48,314 nt of DNA from an uncultured Psychroserpens sp. (GTDB lineage Bacteria > Bacteroidota > Bacteroidia > Flavobacteriales > Flavobacteriaceae). The DNA lies in contig CAJQOA010000115.1 of NCBI GenBank assembly GCA_905479815.1, positions 1-48,314 of the forward strand, read 5' to 3'. Position 1 is the stretch's first letter, and the number at the start of each line of letters is the position of its first letter. Of the stretch, positions 40,880-48,314 are shown piece after piece. The position numbers and the translations under genes are program-made. The notes below the pieces were generated by a model. That model was not told where the DNA came from, made no database searches, and saw only the letters and a list, made by a program, of their open reading frames with translations.

Positions 40880-41935
40880 CATTATTTTTTCAAGTGTTTT
40901 CTTACGCTGTATTTTTCCGCTACCAGTCATTACAAACTGAGGCACTGCATAAATAGCCTTAGGAATTTGAAATTTACCTAGACCTTCAAAAACGGAATCA
41001 TCAATAGTATTGTTGTCTGCTTCGAGAATCAATATAAGCTGTTGTCCTAAGGTTTCATTAGGCTCTGAGGCTATAAAAAATTGAGATTGTATTTTCTCTT
41101 TTAAGTGGTCTTCAATTTGTTCTGGAAATAATTTTAAGCCTCCAGAATTAATCACGTTATCAAAACGACCCAACCATTCAAAAGATGTCGTAGAATACAG
41201 TTTTACAATATCATTAGTTACTATTGTTTCTGTAGTTACTTTTGGAGCCTTTATAACCAAACATCCTCTTTTATCTTGAGATATTGTAACATCTGGTAAC
41301 GTTTCAAAAAATGATTTTTCTACACCGTTATTAATTGCTTTTAAAGCGATATGAGTTACAGTTTCTGTCATTCCGTATGTGGCAAAAATATTGGTTTGCA
41401 GCTTTTGAGTATCAGAAGCTAGAGTTTTAGATACTGGAGAACCTCCAACAATTAAAATATCAATATGATTGATATGATCTTTTGTAGATTCTAACTGCAT
41501 TGGCAACATGGCACAAAAACGATACTCTTTATGATTATCAAAAACGGGTTGTGATGTTGGTTCTACAATATCGATTTCTAGTCCTAAAACCATAGCACGC
41601 ACTAACATCATTTTACCTGCGATATATTGAGATGGCAAACAATGTAAGGCTGTATCACCTGGTTTTAAATCTAAATATTTTGCTGTGGCCATAGCAGAAT
41701 TTACCATAGCCTGTTTACTCAATTTTATGATTTTTGGTTGACCTGTAGAACCTGATGTTTGTACTAAAACAAAATCTTTGCCATCTAACCAGTCTACTAA
41801 AAAATCTCCTATAGTTTTTTCAAATGCGACACCGTCTTTAACTAAACTGTACCCAATGTTTTTGAGTTGCATGTGGTTAAAACTGTTTCCGTTGAATTTA
41901 AATCTTGAATGGATTTGATTAAATGTTGGTGTCAT
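40877..41935 (-). CDS. menE: O-succinylbenzoate-CoA ligase (AMP-forming)
   Basis: Menaquinone biosynthesis enzyme that activates o-succinylbenzoate with ATP and CoA. The 352-aa protein has the adenylate-forming motif TSGSTGQPK (60-68). Further landmarks are FATYGMTETVTHIALKA, the WLGRFDNVINSGGLKLFPEQIE hinge region, and the C-terminal lysine in GSGKIQRKKTL. It is about 100 residues shorter than the usual MenE, as is common in Bacteroidota. The identity is supported by menC two genes upstream in the same operon. Confidence 0.9.
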   Translation of the reverse strand: MTPTFNQIHSRFKFNGNSFNHMQLKNIGYSLVKDGVAFEKTIGDFLVDWLDGKDFVLVQTSGSTGQPKIIKLSKQAMVNSAMATAKYLDLKPGDTALHCLPSQYIAGKMMLVRAMVLGLEIDIVEPTSQPVFDNHKEYRFCAMLPMQLESTKDHINHIDILIVGGSPVSKTLASDTQKLQTNIFATYGMTETVTHIALKAINNGVEKSFFETLPDVTISQDKRGCLVIKAPKVTTETIVTNDIVKLYSTTSFEWLGRFDNVINSGGLKLFPEQIEDHLKEKIQSQFFIASEPNETLGQQLILILEADNNTIDDSVFEGLGKFQIPKAIYAVPQFVMTGSGKIQRKKTLEKIM

Positions 41936-41956
41936 TACATTTCAGCTTAAAAACAA

Positions 41957-43129
41957 TTAGTCTCCAATGACTTTATAGTCTTCTGCTGGTGGCTCTTGAA
42001 TTTTACCAAATAATTTTTCTTTCCAATTGTTCCATTTATATACTTTAGAAAAAATAAACAATATGATTGGAAACATAATAAACACAGGAAAGACCATGTC
42101 TATAAATTCTAATTTTGGTTCAGCAATATCCTTTAAGATAGAATGGGTTTGAAACGCCGTCCAATCTGAAGTCACTAACAAAGCCGTAAACAAATTATTT
42201 GCGGCATGAAAGCCCAAAGCAAGCTCTGTACCTTCGTCCATTAAGGTCATAATACCTAAAAACAAACCAGTACCTATATAGTAAACCAATAATGAGTAAC
42301 CCAGTTTATCAATCTCAGGATTTGCGATATGTAATAACCCAAAAATAGCAGAGGTAATCAATAACGGTGTCCAATTTCTTTGACATACATTTCTAAGACT
42401 ATTAAAGCTTTTAGACTCAAATCCATTCGTTTTTTTAATGATTTGAAATAGAATGACACCAATTACGATGTCAGCGGTTAATAACAAACTATTCTGCAAA
42501 TATCCAATAGAATATTTAATGTTTAATATGATAAACATTGGGATTGTAATAAGTGAAATCAAAAAAGCAAAAGGGAAAAATTTGTCAGTTGTAGCTGCAC
42601 CAAATCCTTGCATTAAATAGCCTCTAAAAAGATACTCTTCTAAACTCGTTTGTATAGGAACTAAAGCTATAGCTATTATTGCTAGAACAATAAAACGTTG
42701 CATTTCAAAATTATAGATATAACCTTCTGGTGCTAGGTAAAAATAATCGATTAGTACGAGTCCTGATGATATGATTCCCCAAAAGAAAAAAGCAAACCAA
42801 ATACGGTTCCAATCTAGCTTTGGTCTAGAGGTTGCAATAGCAGTCATTTTCTGTTTATGAATATATTTTACAGCAATCCATAAGCCTATAAAACCAATTG
42901 CAAAAGAAAGCAATGCTAATAATAAAAACACATTAGAATCTAAAATAGAATACATCGATGTTTCATTGATAGACTCTACATCTCCTCCATCACTAATAAC
43001 TTTAATAATGACTGCTCCCAATAACGGAAACTGACCAATTAAAGCTGCTACAAAAACAACTATAGATCCAGCCAAATACTTCCAGAAATCATGCTCTACT
43101 TTAAAAGCTTCTGATATAAATTTATTCAT
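41957..43129 (-). CDS. CPBP-family intramembrane metalloprotease
   Basis: This 390-aa protein has about eight transmembrane helices. Catalytic motifs of the CAAX protease / bacteriocin-processing (Abi) family are present: EEYLFRG (E164, E165, R169), then FGLLHIANPE and LGFHAANNLF supplying the two histidines and Asn. It probably cleaves a membrane-embedded substrate or prenylated peptide. It sits between menC and menE with gaps of 5 and 21 nt, so it is co-transcribed with menaquinone synthesis; a functional link is unproven. Confidence 0.88.
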   Translation of the reverse strand: MNKFISEAFKVEHDFWKYLAGSIVVFVAALIGQFPLLGAVIIKVISDGGDVESINETSMYSILDSNVFLLLALLSFAIGFIGLWIAVKYIHKQKMTAIATSRPKLDWNRIWFAFFFWGIISSGLVLIDYFYLAPEGYIYNFEMQRFIVLAIIAIALVPIQTSLEEYLFRGYLMQGFGAATTDKFFPFAFLISLITIPMFIILNIKYSIGYLQNSLLLTADIVIGVILFQIIKKTNGFESKSFNSLRNVCQRNWTPLLITSAIFGLLHIANPEIDKLGYSLLVYYIGTGLFLGIMTLMDEGTELALGFHAANNLFTALLVTSDWTAFQTHSILKDIAEPKLEFIDMVFPVFIMFPIILFIFSKVYKWNNWKEKLFGKIQEPPAEDYKVIGD

Positions 43130-43134
43130 TCTTA

Positions 43135-44187
43135 TTATATTTTAATATCGAGAAACGACGTGTTCCAATCTCGATTATTTTCGTATTGCAATGTACCATT
43201 TTTTACAACTAATGGCGAATCAAAATTATTGGTAAACAAACTCCCAGTTCCTAATCCTTGTGGCAATTCACTATTAAGAGTATAAGTCCATTGTGCAATT
43301 GCATTGAGACCAATATTGCTTTCAAGTGCACTTGTAACCCACCATTTTATATGCTGCTGCTCTGCTAATTCAATCCATTGTTCACTGCCTTTAAAACCTC
43401 CAACTAAGGTTGGTTTTAGAATAATATATTGCGGATTGATGCTAGACAATAGCGCTTTCTTTTTTTCTTCGGAAAACACGCCAATCAACTCCTCGTCTAA
43501 AGCAATTGATAATGGTGTACTTTCACACAATCTTGCCATGTCATTCCATTGCCCTTGTTTTATAGGTTGTTCGATAGAATGCAAGTCAAAATGAGATAAT
43601 CGTTTCAATTTCTCTAAAGCTTCTTGAGGTGAAAATGCGCCATTGGCATCAACACGAAGCTCAATGTCATTAGCAGAAAACTCCTGCCTTATGGATTTAA
43701 GTAGTTCAATTTCCGAAGAAAAATCAATGGCTCCAATTTTCATTTTAATACAGGAAAAACCAGCGTTCAATTTGTCTTTGATTTGTTGCTTCATGAAGGC
43801 TTTATCTCCCATCCAAATCAATCCGTTAATTGGGATTGGTGATTGGTTTTTAGTGAATTCTGAAGAAAACAAATTAAAACCGTCATGACTTTCTAAAGAT
43901 TTGAATGCCATTTCTAGTCCTATTTGAATACTAGGGAACTCGACAAGTTCATTCAATAGAGTTTCTAAGCCTAAGCTAATGTTGTTACAAGTCCATTGAA
44001 GTTTGTTTTCAAAATCTGGTCTATCATCAATACTAAGACCTTTAAACATGCCACATTCTCCTAGACCTGTTTTACCATCTTTTTCTAATATGACAAACCA
44101 TGTATCTTTGGTTTTAAGGATGCCTCGGGAAGTTCCGCTAGGGTTTTTAAAATTGAGTGTATAGTGTTTAAACGTTGCTTTTATCAT
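43135..44187 (-). CDS. menC: o-Succinylbenzoate synthase
   Basis: Enolase-superfamily enzyme that dehydrates SHCHC to o-succinylbenzoate in the menaquinone pathway. The 350-aa protein has the catalytic KxK in FSCIKMKIGA (K148, K150), metal ligands in RVDANGA (D180), SIEQP (E206) and LDEEL (D231), and the second catalytic lysine in IILKPT (K258). All residues for activity are present. Operon: menC, CPBP protease, menE. The gap to the upstream DUF2490 gene is 47 nt. Confidence 0.93.
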   Translation of the reverse strand: MIKATFKHYTLNFKNPSGTSRGILKTKDTWFVILEKDGKTGLGECGMFKGLSIDDRPDFENKLQWTCNNISLGLETLLNELVEFPSIQIGLEMAFKSLESHDGFNLFSSEFTKNQSPIPINGLIWMGDKAFMKQQIKDKLNAGFSCIKMKIGAIDFSSEIELLKSIRQEFSANDIELRVDANGAFSPQEALEKLKRLSHFDLHSIEQPIKQGQWNDMARLCESTPLSIALDEELIGVFSEEKKKALLSSINPQYIILKPTLVGGFKGSEQWIELAEQQHIKWWVTSALESNIGLNAIAQWTYTLNSELPQGLGTGSLFTNNFDSPLVVKNGTLQYENNRDWNTSFLDIKI

Positions 44188-44234
44188 CTACACAAAAGTA
44201 CGGAAACAATTCACATTTTTTGAAGTACAACTAT

Positions 44235-44924
44235 TTAGAAATTATGATGAAAACTCAATTGTATTTGCCCTTTGCCAACACTATTACTTTTTTGGTTCAT
44301 CCAGCCTAATTGAAATTTCATTCCTTTTTTTAGGACGTAGCCTACTCCTAAATAAGTTCTATTACGATCAAAGAATTCTACCTCTCTATTATCGCCAATA
44401 TCACGTTGTCCATTTACAAATAACTCATTATATAAAGCGGCATAAAACGCTCCTTTTTCTATAGCACTTTTATTGAAAGGCACATTCAGGAATAGATTGT
44501 AACGATATCGCGTTCTAAAATCTTGATCTTCTATAAAACGCTGCTCATATCTAAAACGATGAGTAAGGTAGACACGATTTCCTAATTTATGTGGTAATAA
44601 AGCTTCTTGATAAATTCTACTTTCGGTTGATGTATCATCGCTGTCACCAAAAGCTCCTGAAGTTATATGTGCATAACCTAAAGTAAACTTTGCATTAACG
44701 CCTTTTGGTCTATATGTTAAACCAGATCGCAAAAGTAATTGCTCTAGGTCTCCTCCAAGATTCCAGTTACGGTATTGAATATCGCCTTGAACTCCAAAAT
44801 CACTGTCTTTAAATTGTGTATCATAAAAGTACATGTACCATGCTCCTGTTTTTCCAGATTCTACTTGAGCCATTGATTTCACTGAAAAACATAAAAGAAT
44901 AAAAAGCGATAGTTTCAATTTCAT
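44235..44924 (-). CDS. DUF2490 outer-membrane barrel protein
   Basis: This 229-aa protein has a signal peptide (1-19, ending KSMAQ) and a mature part of alternating beta-strands (WYMYFYDTQFKDSDFGVQGD; GAFYAALYNELFVNGQ; RTYLGVGYVLKKGMKFQLGW) ending in a terminal aromatic residue, HHNF, as in outer-membrane barrels. The opening VESGKTGAWYMYFYDTQF is the DUF2490 signature as I know it. It is probably a small outer-membrane protein of unknown role. It starts near menC, so may share transcription. Confidence 0.85.
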   Translation of the reverse strand: MKLKLSLFILLCFSVKSMAQVESGKTGAWYMYFYDTQFKDSDFGVQGDIQYRNWNLGGDLEQLLLRSGLTYRPKGVNAKFTLGYAHITSGAFGDSDDTSTESRIYQEALLPHKLGNRVYLTHRFRYEQRFIEDQDFRTRYRYNLFLNVPFNKSAIEKGAFYAALYNELFVNGQRDIGDNREVEFFDRNRTYLGVGYVLKKGMKFQLGWMNQKSNSVGKGQIQLSFHHNF

Positions 44925-45035
44925 AATTAATAAATTTTAACGAAAATAATAAGCAAATCTCTAGTTTGGAAATAGAATTCAAAAAATAATAAATGTTTAA
45001 CATTTTTGTACATTAGCTGAAAGAATAAATAACAC

Positions 45036-45947
45036 ATGCCAGACCCAAATTTTCCTAATATTATTTTATATGCCATTCCTTTTTTTGTAATTGCGATGCT
45101 GTTAGAAGTCTATGTAACAATTAAGCAAGGCATTAAAACGTATGACCCTAAAGATGCGTTCTCCTCTATTGCCATGGGATTAGGTAATGTCTTCCTTGGT
45201 TTTTTTAGTAAAGCACTTGTGTTATTAGCTTTCTTATTCATCTACCAGAACTTTAGACTGTTTACCATACCAATTGCATGGTGGAGTTTTGTTTTAATTT
45301 TCTTTGCAGATGATTTAGCTTATTATTGTTTTCATCGCATCTCTCACGAATGTCGTTTATTTTGGGCATCTCACGTTGTACATCATTCGTCTCAACATTA
45401 TAATTTAAGTACTGCACTACGACAAACTTGGTCTGGTGGTTTTTATACCTTTATTTTTTGGCTATGGTTACCTCTTTTAGGTTTTCATCCAGGAATGATT
45501 ATGCTACAAATGTCAATTAGCTTGTTGTATCAATTCTGGATTCATACTGAAACTATAGAAAAAATGCCTAAATGGTTTGAAGCTGTTTTTAATACGCCTT
45601 CGCATCATCGTGTACATCATGGTAGCAATCCTTTGTATTTAGATCGTAATCATGCTGGGATTTTAATTATTTGGGACCGGTTTTTTGGCACATTTCAACC
45701 AGAACTAAAAGACGAAAAAGTCGTGTATGGTTTGGTTAAAAATATTGACACTTATAACCCTGTAAAGATTGCTTTTACAGAATGGATTGATATGTTTAAA
45801 GATGTTTTTTCTAGTCGGAAATCATTAAAAAGCAGGTTACTTTATCTTTTTAAACCTCCAGGTTGGCGTCATGATGGTACTGGTCAATCATCTGATGATC
45901 TTAGAAATGAATGGTTAACTAATAAGAATCAACATGAAGCTAAATAA
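45036..45947 (+). CDS. Sterol desaturase / fatty acid hydroxylase family protein
   Basis: This 303-aa integral membrane non-heme di-iron enzyme has several transmembrane helices near the N-terminus. The histidine clusters are HRISHE (H100, H104), HVVHHSSQHYN (H113, H116, H117, H121) and, about 75 residues later, SHHRVHHGSNPLY. Members hydroxylate or desaturate lipids such as fatty acids or sterol-like compounds. The target lipid is unknown. The stop overlaps the SDR gene by 14 nt, hinting at a joint lipid-modifying step. Divergent from the DUF2490 gene. Confidence 0.92.
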   Translation: MPDPNFPNIILYAIPFFVIAMLLEVYVTIKQGIKTYDPKDAFSSIAMGLGNVFLGFFSKALVLLAFLFIYQNFRLFTIPIAWWSFVLIFFADDLAYYCFHRISHECRLFWASHVVHHSSQHYNLSTALRQTWSGGFYTFIFWLWLPLLGFHPGMIMLQMSISLLYQFWIHTETIEKMPKWFEAVFNTPSHHRVHHGSNPLYLDRNHAGILIIWDRFFGTFQPELKDEKVVYGLVKNIDTYNPVKIAFTEWIDMFKDVFSSRKSLKSRLLYLFKPPGWRHDGTGQSSDDLRNEWLTNKNQHEAK

Positions 45948-46725
45948 TAAAACAGTTTGGATTACTGGAGCATCTAGTGGAATTGGAAAAAGTCTAGCCA
46001 TTGCACTTTCTAAATACGATTGTAAACTGATACTGTCTGCCAGGAGAACCGAAGAACTTGAAAACGTAAAAGAACTTTGTAGCAATCCTGATTTGGTTTA
46101 TGTCTTGCCCTTAGATTTAGCAAACACTGATGCAATGAAAGGTATTGCAAAAGACGCTATTTCTGCTTTTGGAACTATTGATATACTCGTTAATAATGGA
46201 GGTATTAGCCAACGCTCTCCTATCATAGAAACAGCTATTGACGTGGATCGTAAGCTCATGGAAATTGATTATTTGGGAACCGTTGCCATATCTAAAGCAT
46301 TACTACCTCATTTTGTAGAGCAACAATCTGGTCATTATGTTGTGGTGTCGAGTTTAATGGGGAAATTTAGTTCTCATTATCGCTCAGCTTACTGTGGTGC
46401 TAAACATGCATTACATGGCTTTTTTGATGCCTTACGCTTAGAACATGATAAAGACAACGTAAAAGTGACTATGATATGTCCTGGTTTTGTTAATACCAAT
46501 GTGGCAAGAAATGCATTAACAGCAGATGGCAGCAAACAAGAGCATCAAGACGAGATGACCGAAAACGGTTTAGATGTTAATGTTTTCGTACAAAAAATGA
46601 TTAAAGCTATTCGTAAAGAAAAATTTGAAGCTTACATTGGTAAATTTGAAAAGTTTGGCGTTTTTGTAAAACGCTTATCTCCAAAATTGATTCATAAATT
46701 AGTGATGCGAAGTAAGGTTAGGTAA
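45934..46725 (+). CDS. Short-chain dehydrogenase/reductase (SDR)
   Basis: This 263-aa protein has an N-terminal Rossmann motif WITGASSGIGKSLA (TGxxxGxG), the NNGG variant of NNAG (LVNNGGISQRS) and the catalytic YCGAK (Y and K of YxxxK, in SAYCGAKHALHG) with the preceding serine in VVSSLMG. It is a classical SDR of the DltE/fabG-like class. It is coupled to the desaturase-family gene by overlap, so it may oxidise or reduce the same lipid. Cofactor preference is not clear from sequence. Confidence 0.92.
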   Translation: MKLNNKTVWITGASSGIGKSLAIALSKYDCKLILSARRTEELENVKELCSNPDLVYVLPLDLANTDAMKGIAKDAISAFGTIDILVNNGGISQRSPIIETAIDVDRKLMEIDYLGTVAISKALLPHFVEQQSGHYVVVSSLMGKFSSHYRSAYCGAKHALHGFFDALRLEHDKDNVKVTMICPGFVNTNVARNALTADGSKQEHQDEMTENGLDVNVFVQKMIKAIRKEKFEAYIGKFEKFGVFVKRLSPKLIHKLVMRSKVR

Positions 46726-46737
46726 CTTTTTTAAATG

Positions 46738-47961
46738 CTAAAATATTGTATATCCTAGTATAAATGACATTGATCCATGCTTGGAGTCAATTCCTGTAAA
46801 CGCTTCTAAGTGATTACGACTAGATTGATATAAAAACTCTACACTATACCTGTCATCAAACTTATAACCTGCACCCAATCCAATGTTAAAGTTTGAGCCA
46901 AATTCAAACGAATCACTAGATTCATACATAATAAATGTATCAGTACCTGCTGCATCAAAAACAAAAGCTGCATTAGCAAATAATTTTGATCTATCATTTA
47001 AGAAGAAATAGTGTCTTAATCCTATATTCAATTCAATTGAAGAATAATCTATTGTAATAGATTCGCTTCCAGATATTGAGGTACCTACAAAAACTAAACG
47101 TTCATCGTCAAATTGTGTGTTTTGATATCTTGGCTCAAAAAATATAGACCATTTTCCGCCATTAAAGCCAAAAACATATTCCAACTCCAACCCAATTGAA
47201 AAACCAATGGTATTTTCTAATTCAGTGCTTTGATTTCCAAAAACAGATCTTCGATCATCAACAGAAAAAGAACTACTCCTCAAACCTGCCTTGATAGACA
47301 AATTCAAATTATCCTTAGATTTATTTTCTTCAAAATTGGTAAAATCCTTATTTAGGGATTCATTATAATCTACAAAATAATTGACCAAAGATTTTTTATC
47401 GTACCTTATTTTATTAATACTATTAATAGTGGCACCATCAAAAGATAATTCATTTAAAAGCTGTTGCTTGTATTGACTGTTTTCATTCATTTCACGATCA
47501 ACAGTACTATACTTTTTATAAACTAATTGCTTAATGTCTTGATTTTCTTTATCAAAAAAATATCTTCTTAAATTTGAATCTACATATGCATATAGAGTAG
47601 CTTCACCTTCTACCAAAACTTTTAACAACAAACTTTCTTGTTTAAAGTCTGGCAACCTAGAATTACTCATTTTGCTAATCACTGAACTTGACCTATCAAT
47701 CTCAACATCTTTTCTTACAAACTTAACCTGATCATAAATTCCTAACTCATTTACTTGAGATAAATTTAATATTTGTGATTGTCCATCAAGAGATGTTTTA
47801 TATTGAATTTGGCTTGGTGTATTTCTCCAGTCAGAATTTTTTATCAAAACTTCAATTCTGTCACCTTTTTCATCTAAAAAATAGCCTTTTTCAAATTTTA
47901 TTTGTGCAAAAGAATTAAAGAAGAATAAACCAAAAAGTAGTACTAGAAAGGAATTTTTCAT
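46738..47961 (-). CDS. Exported outer-membrane beta-barrel protein
   Basis: This 407-aa protein has a signal peptide (1-19, ending NSFAQ), an N-terminal soluble region of about 200 residues (IKFEKGYFLDEKGDRIEVLI and later a helix around EMNENSQYKQQLLNELSF) and a C-terminal barrel (about 220-407) with alternating strands such as WSIFFEPRYQNTQF and FNIGLGAGYKF, ending in aromatic YTIF. The N-terminal module resembles that of the 188-aa exported protein near 11 kb. Such proteins are sometimes auto-annotated as GTPases, which the sequence does not support. Function unknown. Confidence 0.75.
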   Translation of the reverse strand: MKNSFLVLLFGLFFFNSFAQIKFEKGYFLDEKGDRIEVLIKNSDWRNTPSQIQYKTSLDGQSQILNLSQVNELGIYDQVKFVRKDVEIDRSSSVISKMSNSRLPDFKQESLLLKVLVEGEATLYAYVDSNLRRYFFDKENQDIKQLVYKKYSTVDREMNENSQYKQQLLNELSFDGATINSINKIRYDKKSLVNYFVDYNESLNKDFTNFEENKSKDNLNLSIKAGLRSSSFSVDDRRSVFGNQSTELENTIGFSIGLELEYVFGFNGGKWSIFFEPRYQNTQFDDERLVFVGTSISGSESITIDYSSIELNIGLRHYFFLNDRSKLFANAAFVFDAAGTDTFIMYESSDSFEFGSNFNIGLGAGYKFDDRYSVEFLYQSSRNHLEAFTGIDSKHGSMSFILGYTIF

Positions 47962-48080
47962 AAGATATCTTAAAATTATTATAGTAAAAGTCCTACAATA
48001 ATAGTGTTCTCTTTATTAAAGAATCATTTTTTTGATAAAAAACTAATAAAAAATATTTGTTCGAATCGAGCAATACAAAA

Positions 48081-48314
48081 TTACAATTCAATACTCTCGC
48101 CAATTTCAAGTAACATCAAATCCTTATCCTTATCAAAGAATTTTCGCTTGGCAACTTCATGGTCAATTTCGATATAACCAAAGGTATCAAAGTGATACCC
48201 AAGAACTTTATCACAGGCAACAAAATCGCTTGCTAAAATAGCTTCGTCAATCCCCATGGTGAAATTATCACCTATTGGTAGAATTGCTAAATCTAACTTT
48301 GTAAACAATGGAAT
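48081..48314 (-). CDS. MBL-fold metal-dependent hydrolase, C-terminal part (cut by window edge)
   Basis: The reading frame is open to the right edge of the window, so only the last 77 residues are seen. DLAILPIGDNFTMGIDEAIL is the C-terminal signature of the UPF0173/UlaG-like metal-dependent hydrolases (the IGDxFTMGxxEA motif). The histidine of VLGYHFDTFG fits the last metal ligand. The N-terminal HxHxDH part lies outside the window. Confidence 0.85.
   Translation of the reverse strand: MPLFTKLDLAILPIGDNFTMGIDEAILASDFVACDKVLGYHFDTFGYIEIDHEVAKRKFFDKDKDLMLLEIGESIEL

Noticed and set aside
1-48314. tRNA, rRNA, CRISPR array, insertion sequence or prophage
   Set aside because: No cloverleaf, spaced-repeat array, transposase, integrase or phage structural gene was seen on either strand. 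All intergenic gaps are under about 190 bases.

Overview
The window looks like a chromosomal segment of a marine-type member of the Flavobacteriaceae (Bacteroidota). I infer this from five things: AT-rich DNA; A-rich leaders without Shine-Dalgarno boxes; TAnnTTTG-type -7 promoter elements; a Por/T9SS C-terminal sorting domain on a secreted protein; and family content (TonB-dependent receptor with a carboxypeptidase-like N-domain, DUF2490, FG-GAP proteins, pirin pairs). I cannot name the genus. I found no tRNA, rRNA, CRISPR, IS element or prophage. There is no gene-free stretch longer than about 190 bases, so there are no unexplained large gaps.

Layout. 0-3.5 kb (minus): secreted metzincin-type metalloprotease followed by threonine aldolase. 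3.5-7.8 kb (plus): GNAT-like protein; prfB, whose real start lies upstream of a programmed +1 frameshift; ArsC-like protein; a Lys-tailed secreted protein; an AraC regulator; a PEBP/YbhB protein. 7.9-10.4 kb: TonB-dependent receptor. 10.4-11.9 kb (minus): three small genes. 12-15 kb: fumC and a seven-repeat FG-GAP protein with a T9SS tail. 15-19.4 kb: histidine-degradation genes hutI and hutG, with a transglutaminase-like gene overlapping hutI and a GNAT gene overlapping hutG.

19.4-29.4 kb (minus): a run of ten mostly uncharacterised genes. In transcription order these are a 448-aa coiled-coil protein, a 60-aa membrane-anchored peptide, a 348-aa soluble protein, a classic-AAA ATPase, a tail-anchored 145-aa protein, a 411-aa soluble protein, a 180-aa membrane protein, a 564-aa membrane-anchored protein, a five-TM protein and a TM/TPR-like protein. 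This is the best candidate in the window for an undescribed multi-protein machine. A strong 16-bp inverted repeat directly follows the coiled-coil gene and may set its level relative to the rest.

29.5-32.9 kb: MBL-fold lipoprotein, two tiny look-alike membrane peptides (one only 53 aa), ettA, and a small membrane protein. 33-35.8 kb (minus): two pirins, a MarR regulator and an FMN reductase, with striking palindromes between the MarR and pirin genes; this is probably a redox/electrophile-responsive module. 35.9-40.1 kb: acyl-CoA carboxylase beta subunit, MFS transporter, M24 peptidase. 40.2-45 kb (minus): a degenerate VWA-like protein, the menaquinone genes menE and menC with a CPBP protease between them, and a DUF2490 protein. 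45-46.7 kb (plus): sterol-desaturase-family protein overlapping an SDR. 46.7 kb to the end (minus): an outer-membrane barrel protein and the C-terminal part of an MBL-fold hydrolase cut by the window edge.
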